Shown: positions 44,501-51,112 of the stretch, piece by piece
Layout of the letters: each line of letters begins with the position of its first letter
Position numbering within the stretch: the first letter of the stretch is position 1
Origin: Alphaproteobacteria bacterium
GTDB taxonomy: Bacteria; Myxococcota_A; UBA796; GCA-2862545
NCBI GenBank assembly: GCA_020632885.1
Contig: JACKEQ010000014.1
Coordinates: 1-64,000 of the forward strand
DNA: 64,000 nucleotides
Direction: 5' to 3'
Program-made: the position numbers and the translations under genes
Notes under the pieces: model-generated
Told to the model about the DNA's origin: nothing
The model's input: the letters and a program-made list of their open reading frames with translations, nothing else
Databases searched by the model: none

Positions 44501-44634
44501 TTCGGGCCCCCGATGGCGTCGCCGAGATCGGAGATCACGCGAGCGGAAGCACGGTCTTCGGTGGTGGGGGTGCAGGAGCCGAGGGTCGCGGCGAGCGCGG
44601 CCCCTACCAACGCGGGGCGCATGGAGGTCATCAT
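41575..44634 (-). CDS. PHP-domain CehA/McbA-like metallohydrolase lipoprotein
   Basis: 1019 aa with lipobox LGSC at about 18-21; ATG 44634 (or an ATG four codons later). A large N-terminal region of beta domains (residues 25-540) includes carboxypeptidase-regulatory-like segments. The C-terminal PHP metallohydrolase core carries metal ligands in DLHVHGVASHDSS, STDHD and GNSDTHG, as in CehA/McbA-type hydrolases and polymerase/histidinol-phosphatase enzymes. It ends with a calcium-binding-like DRDGDGFDAPG. Likely an envelope-bound phosphoesterase or amidohydrolase; substrate unknown. Divergent from the putative porin gene (53-nt gap). Confidence 0.85.
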   Translation of the reverse strand: MMTSMRPALVGAALAATLGSCTPTTEDRASARVISDLGDAIGGPKALAGPGDFVLENGRVRVAILAATNPDGSERHSPGPHTRAGSLVDADLVLPDPDHRRGRGTDQFAELIPTGNMDITYTADPTSVRILADGSDGGPAILRTEGPREPFITLLDALWAITGAPDFYMSTDYILEPGKPWVRLETTYHYGPDAPYTDVVPEPMGASDHGMPLLEWALETGVVGGDFYLSGGSVDVFAPGIGFDEDGAVARADNTFDVPFQFPFVAGTANGVSYGIAPAEGDAYVPLFTSSQTVVVGAGRAGDPTDRDRFPDGTALRYDRYFFIGHGDIGSIVDQYVEVRGIPYGTLSGHVLEAHTGLPMSGANVFVYEPGAEAPWSQLGTDVHPDDDIPDGSFEGRMPTGDWEVQAHLEGRPVSARIPITVVEGEAIDMSLVLGRAGALRFEVRDEMDQRVPAKVTVMRLDQASVRNPLLGDGFIGGSPAAVAFSMYGEGTMELPPGRYQAIASRGPEYEIDMSEPFEVDDRSGADIELVVRRSVQTDGWISADLHVHGVASHDSSVTRAQRVGTMVAEGVEFFASTDHDYIVDYAPVVEELGLEQWVQTAVGVETTTIELGHFLGFPIGVDHLEEAGGAFDWTGARPAEMLDALRARGQGVGHDPVTFVGHPRDGILGYFDQYGFDPYSGTPGRGGAPGTPSVRRPLLSLTNPLLDPGSISWTFDGLEMLNGKRFELIRTPTAPEHEQFACQERRDGALCERPMGSDVNVDVYDFMTRTLAEQQDLIDGKYTLSGEMEGHIDDWFTLLNLGFKFTVLGNSDTHGFTGVESGCPRNFVMAETDDPAFLDDQAIADAVKAHRVVASYGPFVQLWGNGEPIGSELVTTGEVELAIDVQAPTWMGVDRVELYENGTLIQEWEVEDIAVVDRFQTTYTVTPTRDSWYVVAVASDDDMRPVLTPVELPYVELQAVVTEALGSVESVGSLVSPAAPIPRTYPAMPYAITNPIWVDRDGDGFDAPGNPAWLVRPR

Positions 44635-44687
44635 GCCGCTATTCTACCCGCCGCTCACGCTCCGCGCCGGAGCCGGAGGCCGCCACG

Positions 44688-45812
44688 ATGCTCGCACTCG
44701 CCCTGTCCCTCGCACCCGCGCTCGCCGCCGACGAGCCGGTGATGTCCCCCTGGGGGCAGCTCCAGGTCTTCACCACCCTCTGGGATCAGGACGTCTCGCC
44801 GACGGCGGACCCCGCGTCCTACGGCGACCCCGAAGCGGATCCAGGCTTCCAGCTCGCGCGGGCGCGCTTCGGCTTCACCGGCGTGCTCCCGATGCGCTCG
44901 GACACCGCGCCGCGCGTCGACTACGGCCTCTCCCTCGGCATCTCCACGCCATACGACGCGCTGCGACTGTCGGACAGCGGTGTGTCGATGGTCGACGGCT
45001 ACGGACGCATCCGCCTCTCGCCGGGCGTGGGTGAGACCGCCGTGTCCCTGGGGCTCGTGAAGGTCCCGTTCTCGCGCGAGGCCCTGATGTCCAGCCAGGA
45101 CCTCGTGTTCATGGAGCGCGGGGTGGCCGCCGAGAGCCTGACGTCGGTCCGCGACGTCGGTGGCCTGCTTCGCCAGGAGATCGACCTCGGCGAGGGCGAC
45201 GACGCGCCGCTCGTCGCCGTCTCGGTCGGCGTGTTCAACGGCAACGCGAGCTTCCTCGGCGATCAGGACCCCGGCGTGATGGGGTCGGCCCGCATCGAGC
45301 TCGCCAAGGGGCAGACCTACCGCACCTGGGACCCCGCGGGGGGCGTGGCCTACGGTGTGGCAGCCTCCACCATCCTGAACAGCGAGCTCGCGACGCGCAC
45401 CTTCGCCTGGAACGCCGACGGATTCGTGCGCGTCGGGCGCTGGTCGCTCCTCGCCGAGCTCGGCCACTCCACCCTCACGCCCACCGACACCACCCTGTTC
45501 GCGCCCGATGTGTTCGCGAAGACCGGCCTGATGGCGTGGACCGCCCAGACCACGTGGTTCCAGCCGCTCTCGGATGCCGAGCAGGACGTGCCGGGCGTGG
45601 AGATCGCGCTGCGCGCGAGCTCGATCGACGACGACACGGGCATCCGCGACAACGGCGACGTGCTCATCCTCCACGCCGGGGCCACGGTGCGCTCCGTGCT
45701 CCCGATGGTGGACCTCGGGGCCGGCTTCATCCACCGCGAGGAGCTCGCGGGGGCCAGCCGTCCCAACGACACGATCCGCATCTGGACCCAGCTCCGGCCC
45801 CGCCGACGCTGA
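44688..45812 (+). CDS. Putative outer-membrane porin
   Basis: 374 aa. ATG 44688 has GGAGG 8 nt upstream. The signal is short (MLALALSLAPALA) without basic residues. The mature protein reads as a beta-barrel of alternating strands resembling phosphate-selective porins O/P (GFQLARARFGFTGVLP, VDYGLSLGIST, ETAVSLGLVKVPFS) and ends with TIRIWTQLRPRRR. The final residue is not the usual aromatic. Convergent with the second Ser/Thr kinase gene after 3 nt. Substrate unknown. Confidence 0.7.
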   Translation: MLALALSLAPALAADEPVMSPWGQLQVFTTLWDQDVSPTADPASYGDPEADPGFQLARARFGFTGVLPMRSDTAPRVDYGLSLGISTPYDALRLSDSGVSMVDGYGRIRLSPGVGETAVSLGLVKVPFSREALMSSQDLVFMERGVAAESLTSVRDVGGLLRQEIDLGEGDDAPLVAVSVGVFNGNASFLGDQDPGVMGSARIELAKGQTYRTWDPAGGVAYGVAASTILNSELATRTFAWNADGFVRVGRWSLLAELGHSTLTPTDTTLFAPDVFAKTGLMAWTAQTTWFQPLSDAEQDVPGVEIALRASSIDDDTGIRDNGDVLILHAGATVRSVLPMVDLGAGFIHREELAGASRPNDTIRIWTQLRPRRR

Positions 45813-45815
45813 GGT

Positions 45816-47762
45816 CTACGGGATGGAGAGCTTCTGCGGCGCCGTGGAGGTGCCGTGGGATCCGTCCCAGCCATCGATGTAGTACTCGATGCCGCCGCCC
45901 CGGTGGACGTCGGTGACCGCCAGGCCCCAGATCCAGTTGGGCCCGACGGCAGCGAGGTCGTGCTGCAGGTAGCCCTTCCCGGGCGTACGGTAGTGCACGA
46001 CGATCCGGTTCTTGGGGTAGTCCGCCGGGATGCCGTCGCAGGGCGTGGCCTTGAACAGGACCTTGTTCCCCGCGGAGTTCATGCTGGCCGACACGGACTT
46101 CACGCACGTCGTGCGCCCCGTCGGCGCCGGCGGCGGTGTCGGGACCGGCTGCACGGGGTTCGGGACGACCGGGTCGGGTGCGACGGGCTCTGGCGGCGCA
46201 GGCACGGGCACGGGGTCCGGCCGCGGCGGCTGGGGTGTGGGAACGGGGACCGGGACCGGCACGGGCTGCGCCACGGGCGAAGGGACCGGGGTCGGCGTCG
46301 GAGCCACCGTCGGGCTGGGCGTGGGCGTGGGCGTAGGCGTCGGCGCAGGCACGGGCTCCGGCGGAGGCGCGGGCACGGGCGGGGGTGCGGCGATGGGAAC
46401 GGGCACCGGCACCTGCGTGGGCCGGTCGTCGCGGGTGATCACCACGAAGAGCACGACCCCGAGGGTGATCAAGGCCACGAGCAGCGCCATCATCCCGAGC
46501 AGCACGGCGGCTCCGCCGCTCGCCGCAGCAGCGACCGGTGCGGGCGGCGCCACAGCACGGTCGCCGATGGATGCGCCCGTGGCGGAGGTCCCCCAGTGCT
46601 GTTGTTGCGGCGGCGGCCCGTTGGGGTCGGTGACGGGCGAGTACACCGGCCGGGTCTGCCGGGTGACGGCACCGGGCTCGGTGACCGCGACCTCCTCGGG
46701 AGGCAGCGTCATGCCGTGCATGATCTTCGGCGCAGGCTCGGGATCGAGGAGCTGGGTCTCGTCGCCCTCGGGGAGCAGCGTGGGCGTGCGATCCGTGCCA
46801 CCGTCGCCGTCTCCCGGGAGCAGCGTGTGCTCCGAGAGATCGAAGTTGGCGGTGGTGCGGATGGTCTTCACCTCGGTGGCCGGGCGGAACACCGTGGGAT
46901 CGGGAGGTGCCGTGGGCTCCGAGGCCCGGAGCGCCAGGGGCTCCACGCCCGTCGGGACCTCCGGCAGCTGGTCGAGCACCGCCCCCAGAGCCTCGCGGAG
47001 GGCCTTCACGCTCTCGAAGCGGTCCTCCCGGTCGTACTCGGTGGCCTTGATGAGTAGCGGGACGATGGCCTCGTGCACGCCATCGAGGATGGACGCGTTG
47101 CGCTCGGCGGCGAACAGGTCCATCGGCATCCGGTCGGTGACCAGGGAGTAGAGGGTGGCCCCGACGGCGTAGACGTCCGCACGCACGTCGACGTTCTTGG
47201 CGTCGGTGCGCTGCTCCGGCGCCATGTAGCCCCAGGTGCCCATGACGGAGCCGGTCTTCGTCTGGCTGTGGTCGCTGTCGCCCACCCGCGCGATGCCGAA
47301 GTCGGTGACCTTGCAGACGCCGTCGAGGGTCACCATCACGTTGTGCGGCTTGATGTCGCGGTGGATGACGCCCTTGTCGTGGGCGGCCTGCAGGCCCTCG
47401 CAGACCTCCATCACGGCCTCGACGGCCATGCGGGGCGGCATCGGCCCGTTGACCTCGAGCCAGTCGACGAGGCATCCGCCCTCGACGAGCTCCATCACGA
47501 TGTACGCGATGTCCGCACCGTCCCGGCCCACGTCGTAGACGCGGACGATGTTGCGGTGCTCGAGGAGCGCCATGGTCTGGGCCTCGGCCTCGAACCGCTT
47601 GGCGATCTTCTTCTTGTCCGCGTACTCGGGCGACAGGATCTTGACGGCACGCCAGACCTGGAGGCGCTGGTCGTAGGCGCGGTACACCGACGCCATGCCG
47701 CCTTCGCCGAGCTGCTTGACGAGCAGGTAGCGACCGTCTGCGAGAGATGTGGGTTGGTTCAT
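45816..47762 (-). CDS. Transmembrane Ser/Thr protein kinase with Pro/Thr-rich stem
   Basis: 648 aa. Kinase domain at about 10-265: LGEGGMASVYRAYD, Lys in RAVKIL, HRDIKPHNVM, DFGIA, MAPEQRT. A variable cytoplasmic linker has acidic Thr-rich stretches. There is one transmembrane helix at about 410-435 (LLGMMALLVALITLGVVLFV). The periplasmic stem is strongly Pro/Val/Thr-rich with PTPTPTPSP-like units, and the C-terminal sensor-like domain of about 90 residues contains several Trp and Tyr (VGPNWIWGLAVTDVHRGGG). The sensed signal is unknown. It is distinct from the other kinase in linker and sensor. Confidence 0.92.
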   Translation of the reverse strand: MNQPTSLADGRYLLVKQLGEGGMASVYRAYDQRLQVWRAVKILSPEYADKKKIAKRFEAEAQTMALLEHRNIVRVYDVGRDGADIAYIVMELVEGGCLVDWLEVNGPMPPRMAVEAVMEVCEGLQAAHDKGVIHRDIKPHNVMVTLDGVCKVTDFGIARVGDSDHSQTKTGSVMGTWGYMAPEQRTDAKNVDVRADVYAVGATLYSLVTDRMPMDLFAAERNASILDGVHEAIVPLLIKATEYDREDRFESVKALREALGAVLDQLPEVPTGVEPLALRASEPTAPPDPTVFRPATEVKTIRTTANFDLSEHTLLPGDGDGGTDRTPTLLPEGDETQLLDPEPAPKIMHGMTLPPEEVAVTEPGAVTRQTRPVYSPVTDPNGPPPQQQHWGTSATGASIGDRAVAPPAPVAAAASGGAAVLLGMMALLVALITLGVVLFVVITRDDRPTQVPVPVPIAAPPPVPAPPPEPVPAPTPTPTPTPSPTVAPTPTPVPSPVAQPVPVPVPVPTPQPPRPDPVPVPAPPEPVAPDPVVPNPVQPVPTPPPAPTGRTTCVKSVSASMNSAGNKVLFKATPCDGIPADYPKNRIVVHYRTPGKGYLQHDLAAVGPNWIWGLAVTDVHRGGGIEYYIDGWDGSHGTSTAPQKLSIP

Positions 47763-47835
47763 GCCCTTGCTGGCTCCGCCCGGAGGCCGGCCGAGACCCT
47801 ACCACGGTCGACGCGGGCGATGGGAACGGGGGGTC

Positions 47836-48831
47836 TCAACGCTCCTCGGCCGCCCGGACCGAACCGCGCGTGTTCACCGAGCGGATGATCTTCGCGAGGA
47901 GCGGCTCCACCTGGAACTCGTGGTACCAGGCCGGCGCCTCGGGATGCTGGATGTGGGAGACCCCGACCACGCGGAAGTCGTACCCGCGGGCCTCCGCGCT
48001 GGTCCGCAGGCGATGCAGCCGGTCCCAGGCGGGCCCCGAGAGGATGAGGTGCGCGGCACCCACCACGACGTCGGTGGCCCCGTGCTCCCACAGGGTCTCG
48101 ACGGCCGCGACCACGCTCCCGGCGGTGTCGATGATGTCGTCGATGATCATCACGCTCCGACCCTGGACGTCGCCCAGGAGGGTCGACCGCGCGACGGTGT
48201 TCGGACGGCTGTAGTCGCGCTCCTTGGACAGGGCCACGAGATCGCACCGCAGATTCGCAGCGAAGGCGCGCGCCATCTCCAGCCCACCGACGTCCGTGCT
48301 CGCCATGCAGTCGCGCCGCAGGCCCTCGGCGTCCAGGAAGCGCGCGAAGGCGCGGGTGATCGAGATGCCCTCGAACACCGACCGCCCGTAGCAGCCCACG
48401 ACGGCCTCGTTGTGGGGCTCGATCGTGAGCACCATGTCGACGCCCGCCGCCTCGAACATCCGCGCGAAGAGCCCGGTGGACACGCCTTCGCGGGCCCAGT
48501 TCTTCCGCTTGTCCTGCCGCGACCCCGGGAGGTACGGCAGGATCAGGGTCACACGGGCGGCGTCCGCGCACCGGGCAGCATCGACGGCGTGCAGCGCCAT
48601 CATCAGGCGGTCGTAGATCGATCGGCCCGACCCCGGCACGACGGTCTGCTGGACCACGTACACGTCGTTGCCACGGACGTTCGCCTCGATGACGTGCTTC
48701 GCCTCCCCGCACGCGAACCACGTGTCGTGGGACGGCGTCACGGGATGCCCGAGCTCCGCCCCCACCGTCCGCGCGAACGGGAGACCGTCCGCCGCGGCGA
48801 GCAGGCACAGCGGCGCGCGGGGAGCCCCCAT
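47836..48831 (-). CDS. Divergent ribose-phosphate pyrophosphokinase homologue
   Basis: 331 aa. The PRPP-synthetase fold is clear: YLPGSRQDKRKNWAREGVS matches the ATP-binding flexible loop and MIIDDIIDTAGS is the PRPP loop. It differs from the canonical enzyme at 23763 in several positions: TIEPHNEAVVGCYG instead of MDLHAGQIQGFF, and STDVGGLEMAR instead of SPDAGGVER. The catalytic His is kept. It could be an active isozyme or a regulatory PRPP-synthetase-associated protein. ATG overlaps the stop of the upstream lamin-tail gene (TGATG). Confidence 0.85.
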   Translation of the reverse strand: MGAPRAPLCLLAAADGLPFARTVGAELGHPVTPSHDTWFACGEAKHVIEANVRGNDVYVVQQTVVPGSGRSIYDRLMMALHAVDAARCADAARVTLILPYLPGSRQDKRKNWAREGVSTGLFARMFEAAGVDMVLTIEPHNEAVVGCYGRSVFEGISITRAFARFLDAEGLRRDCMASTDVGGLEMARAFAANLRCDLVALSKERDYSRPNTVARSTLLGDVQGRSVMIIDDIIDTAGSVVAAVETLWEHGATDVVVGAAHLILSGPAWDRLHRLRTSAEARGYDFRVVGVSHIQHPEAPAWYHEFQVEPLLAKIIRSVNTRGSVRAAEER

Positions 48832-49541
48832 CAGCGTACGCCGGGCGTGGCGTTGTTCCAGTCGTCGATCGTCCACTCCCCGGCCTGCCACGTGGTGGAC
48901 CCGGAGGTGACGCCCGCGTTCCGGCGCGCCGAGCTGTCGGTGTAGTCCCAGGCGCCGCTGCTCTGGCCCACCACGCCGATGATGTCCACCAGCGCCCCAC
49001 CGTCGCGGAGCTCGAGCACGTCGTCGCCGTTGTTGGCGAACACGAACGCGTCGTCGCCGTCCGGCGCGAAGCCGTACATGCTCTGGAAGCTGTTCACGGA
49101 CTGCACGAGCACGAGCATCTCGCCGCTGGCGAGCGTGCCGGAGAGGTCGAAGGCCGTGCTCGACGAGGAGCCGTTGGCGTAGCGCTCGATGGTCCACCCG
49201 GTCAGGTCGACCGTCGTGGGACCCGCGTTGTAGACCTCGACGAACTTGGCGTTCGAGTCGCTGTCGGAGATCTCGGAGAAGATCAGGTCCCCCGTGGGGT
49301 CCGTGTCGGCATCGGAGTCGGCGTCCGCGTCCGCGTCCGAATCGGCGTCTGCGTCCGAATCGGCGTCCGCGTCGGCGTCGGCGTCCGAATCGGTGTCCGT
49401 GTCCGTGTCGGTGTCGGTGTCCGTGTCGGTGTCCGTGTCCGTGTCCGTGTCCGTGTCCGTCTCGACGGGCGCGGGCGGGTCCTCGGAGATGTTGACGCCA
49501 CACCCACCCAGAAGGGCGGTGGCCAGCAGAGCAGCGCGCAT
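48831..49541 (-). CDS. Lamin-tail-domain lipoprotein with Thr-Asp repeats
   Basis: 236 aa. The lipoprotein signal has lipobox LLGGC (Cys at about residue 14). Residues about 27-80 are an acidic low-complexity tether of alternating Asp-Thr, then Asp-Ala/Ser. Residues about 85-236 form a lamin-tail domain (LIFSEISDSDSNAKFVEVYN, LTGWTIERY, LASGEMLVLV), a beta-sandwich common in secreted bacterial proteins. A long tether plus a binding domain suggests surface display. Divergent from the acyl-CoA dehydrogenase gene. Confidence 0.8.
   Translation of the reverse strand: MRAALLATALLGGCGVNISEDPPAPVETDTDTDTDTDTDTDTDTDTDTDTDSDADADADADSDADADSDADADADSDADTDPTGDLIFSEISDSDSNAKFVEVYNAGPTTVDLTGWTIERYANGSSSSTAFDLSGTLASGEMLVLVQSVNSFQSMYGFAPDGDDAFVFANNGDDVLELRDGGALVDIIGVVGQSSGAWDYTDSSARRNAGVTSGSTTWQAGEWTIDDWNNATPGVR
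49303..49463 (-). repeat. Hexanucleotide-type repeat encoding the Asp-Thr/Asp-Ala tether
   Basis: Near-perfect tandem units of 6 nt (GTGTCC or GTGTCG on the plus strand, then GCGTCC/GCGTCG variants) run for about 160 nt inside the lamin-tail lipoprotein gene. Each unit adds two residues, so copy-number changes would alter tether length without shifting the frame. Confidence 0.8.
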
Positions 49542-49555
49542 GGTGCCTCCCGCGC

Positions 49556-49567
49556 GGGGTATACCCC
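49556..49567. promoter_or_regulatory. 12-bp palindrome in a divergent promoter region
   Basis: GGGGTATACCCC is a perfect palindrome in the 54 nt between the divergent lamin-tail and acyl-CoA dehydrogenase genes. The TATACC core could serve as a -10 element in either direction. Operator function is speculative. Confidence 0.3.
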
Positions 49568-49595
49568 GGGCAGACACCAGCCGCCGGGAGGCCCC

Positions 49596-50765
49596 TTGCA
49601 CGATCGCCTGCATCCCGACCTCTTCGACGCGACCCACGACGCCTATCGGGAGTCGCTCCGGCGCTGGGTCGCGGAGCGCGTGCTGCCTCACGTGGACCGC
49701 TGGGAGGAGGACGGAGCGTTCCCCGACAGCCTCTTCCGCGAGGCGGGAGAGGCCGGCCACCTCGGGCCGATGTACCCCGAGGAGCTCGGCGGGGGCGGCG
49801 GTGACCTGCTGCACCAGGTGGTCCTCGCCGAGGAGCTCCTCAAGGCCGGCTCGGGCGGGCTCTCCGCGGGGCTCGGCAGCCTGTCCATCGCGCTTCCGCC
49901 GGTGCTCGCGCTGGGCACGTCGGAGCAGAAGGCGCGCATGGTGCCCCCGATCCTGCGGGGCGAGCGCATCGCGGCCCTCGGGATCTCCGAGCCGGGCGCC
50001 GGGTCCGACGTCGCCGGAATCCGCACCCGCGCCGTCCGCGACGCCGACGGGTACGTGCTGGACGGCTCGAAGACCTTCATCACCTCGGGATGTCGTGCCC
50101 ATGTGGTGCTCGTGCTGGCGCGCACCTCCGAGCACCCGCACAAGGGGCTGACGTTCTTCGCCGTGGACACGTCCGCGGCGGGCTTCTCGGTCTCCCGCGC
50201 GCTCGTGAAGCACGGGTGGTGGTGCAGCGACACGGCCGAGCTGTTCCTGGACGGCGTGCGGGTCTCGATGGCCGACCGCATCGGCCCCGAGGGGTCGGGC
50301 TTCCCCGCGCTGATGCGGAACTTCGAGTCCGAGCGGCTGATGCTCGCGGTGCACGGCGTCGTCCTCGCCCAGCTCGCCCTCGAGGAGGCCACCCGGTACG
50401 CGTCGGAGCGCCAGGCCTTCGGGCGTCCCATCGCAGGGCACCAGGTCGTGGCGCACAAGCTCGCGGACATGGCCACCCAGGTGGCCTCGGCGCGGGCCCT
50501 CACCTACGCGGTGGCCCGCCGGATGAACGCTGGCGAGAACCTCCCCGCCGAGGTCGCCATGGCCAAGAACCACGCGGGCGACGTCGCGCGTGCCGTGTGC
50601 TGGGAGGCCGTCCAGATCCTCGGTGGGATGGGCTACATGCGCGAGTCGCGCGTCGAGCGGCTCATGCGCGACGCGCGATTGCTCCATATCGGCGGAGGTA
50701 CGCGCGAGATCATGAACGAGATCATCGCCCGACAGGTGCTCGCGAATGCGGGATCCCCCGGGTAG
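49596..50765 (+). CDS. Acyl-CoA dehydrogenase (LCAD/IVD-like active site)
   Basis: 389 aa from a TTG with GGGAGG about 6 nt upstream. It catalyses FAD-dependent alpha,beta-dehydrogenation of an acyl-CoA, passing electrons to ETF. The FAD/substrate motif GISEPGAGSDV and the C-terminal IGGGTREIMNEIIARQ are typical. The MCAD-type catalytic Glu (YEGT) is absent; instead Glu lies in ESERLMLA, the helix-G position used by long-chain and isovaleryl-CoA dehydrogenases. That favours a branched or long acyl substrate. No beta-oxidation partner is adjacent. A 347-nt intergenic region follows. Confidence 0.93.
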   Translation: MHDRLHPDLFDATHDAYRESLRRWVAERVLPHVDRWEEDGAFPDSLFREAGEAGHLGPMYPEELGGGGGDLLHQVVLAEELLKAGSGGLSAGLGSLSIALPPVLALGTSEQKARMVPPILRGERIAALGISEPGAGSDVAGIRTRAVRDADGYVLDGSKTFITSGCRAHVVLVLARTSEHPHKGLTFFAVDTSAAGFSVSRALVKHGWWCSDTAELFLDGVRVSMADRIGPEGSGFPALMRNFESERLMLAVHGVVLAQLALEEATRYASERQAFGRPIAGHQVVAHKLADMATQVASARALTYAVARRMNAGENLPAEVAMAKNHAGDVARAVCWEAVQILGGMGYMRESRVERLMRDARLLHIGGGTREIMNEIIARQVLANAGSPG

Positions 50766-50779
50766 CGCCCGCGGATCCC

Positions 50780-50809
50780 TTGACACCGGTCATGGCGCAT
50801 CGGTATCCT
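50780..50809 (+). promoter_or_regulatory. Strong sigma-70 promoter
   Basis: A perfect TTGACA (50780-50785) is followed after 18 nt by TATCCT (50804-50809). It is the best promoter match noticed in the window. The transcript would start about 300 nt before the cytochrome lipoprotein gene and include the hairpin below. Confidence 0.6.
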
Positions 50810-50939
50810 CCTCGTCGATGGGCCTCTCGTCCGTCGGTCTCTCTGTTCGCACCTCTGACCGCTCCCAGCGCCTCCGCGCAGGGCATCCGTCCCGCGAACG
50901 TCGACCGGTGACGAGAGCCCGGGCACACGGCCCGACACT

Positions 50940-50997
50940 CTCCGAGCACGCTCCCCGGGGCTTCCCACCCACCTCCCCGGGGAGCGAGCTCTCGGAG
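50940..50997 (+). other. Long RNA hairpin in leader region
   Basis: Outer arms CTCCGAG (50940-50946) and CTCGGAG (50991-50997) plus inner perfect arms GCTCCCCGGGG (50950-50960) and CCCCGGGGAGC (50975-50985) form an 18-bp stem with one interior loop and a 14-nt Pyr-rich apical loop. No T-run follows. It may be a cis-regulatory leader, a small RNA or a transcript boundary. Confidence 0.55.
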
Positions 50998-51051
50998 GGA
51001 TGCGTGGAACGTGTCGAATGGATCGCGGAAAGCGGACGTAAGCGTCATTCC

Positions 51052-51081
51052 GTTGTGGGTCGCTCGCCCGCGCGGTAGGCT
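51052..51081 (+). promoter_or_regulatory. Candidate proximal promoter of the cytochrome gene
   Basis: TTGTGG (51052-51057), 18-nt spacer, TAGGCT (51076-51081), about 30 nt before the ATG at 51113. It would give a short leader without the hairpin. Confidence 0.35.
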
Positions 51082-51112
51082 CGCACATGGCACGGGGAAG
51101 GACGAAGTGACG

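Larger units (their letters stand above)
50766..51112 (+). other. 347-nt intergenic region with promoter and structured leader
   Basis: The gap between the acyl-CoA dehydrogenase and the cytochrome lipoprotein holds a strong promoter near its left end, a long hairpin in the middle and a second candidate promoter near the right end. Short open frames here lack coding character, so I treat it as leader or non-coding RNA. Confidence 0.6.

Noticed and set aside
50821..51078. Short plus-strand frames in the intergenic region before the cytochrome gene
   Set aside because: No ribosome-binding site, no homology and poor codon pattern; the region contains a promoter and hairpin instead.
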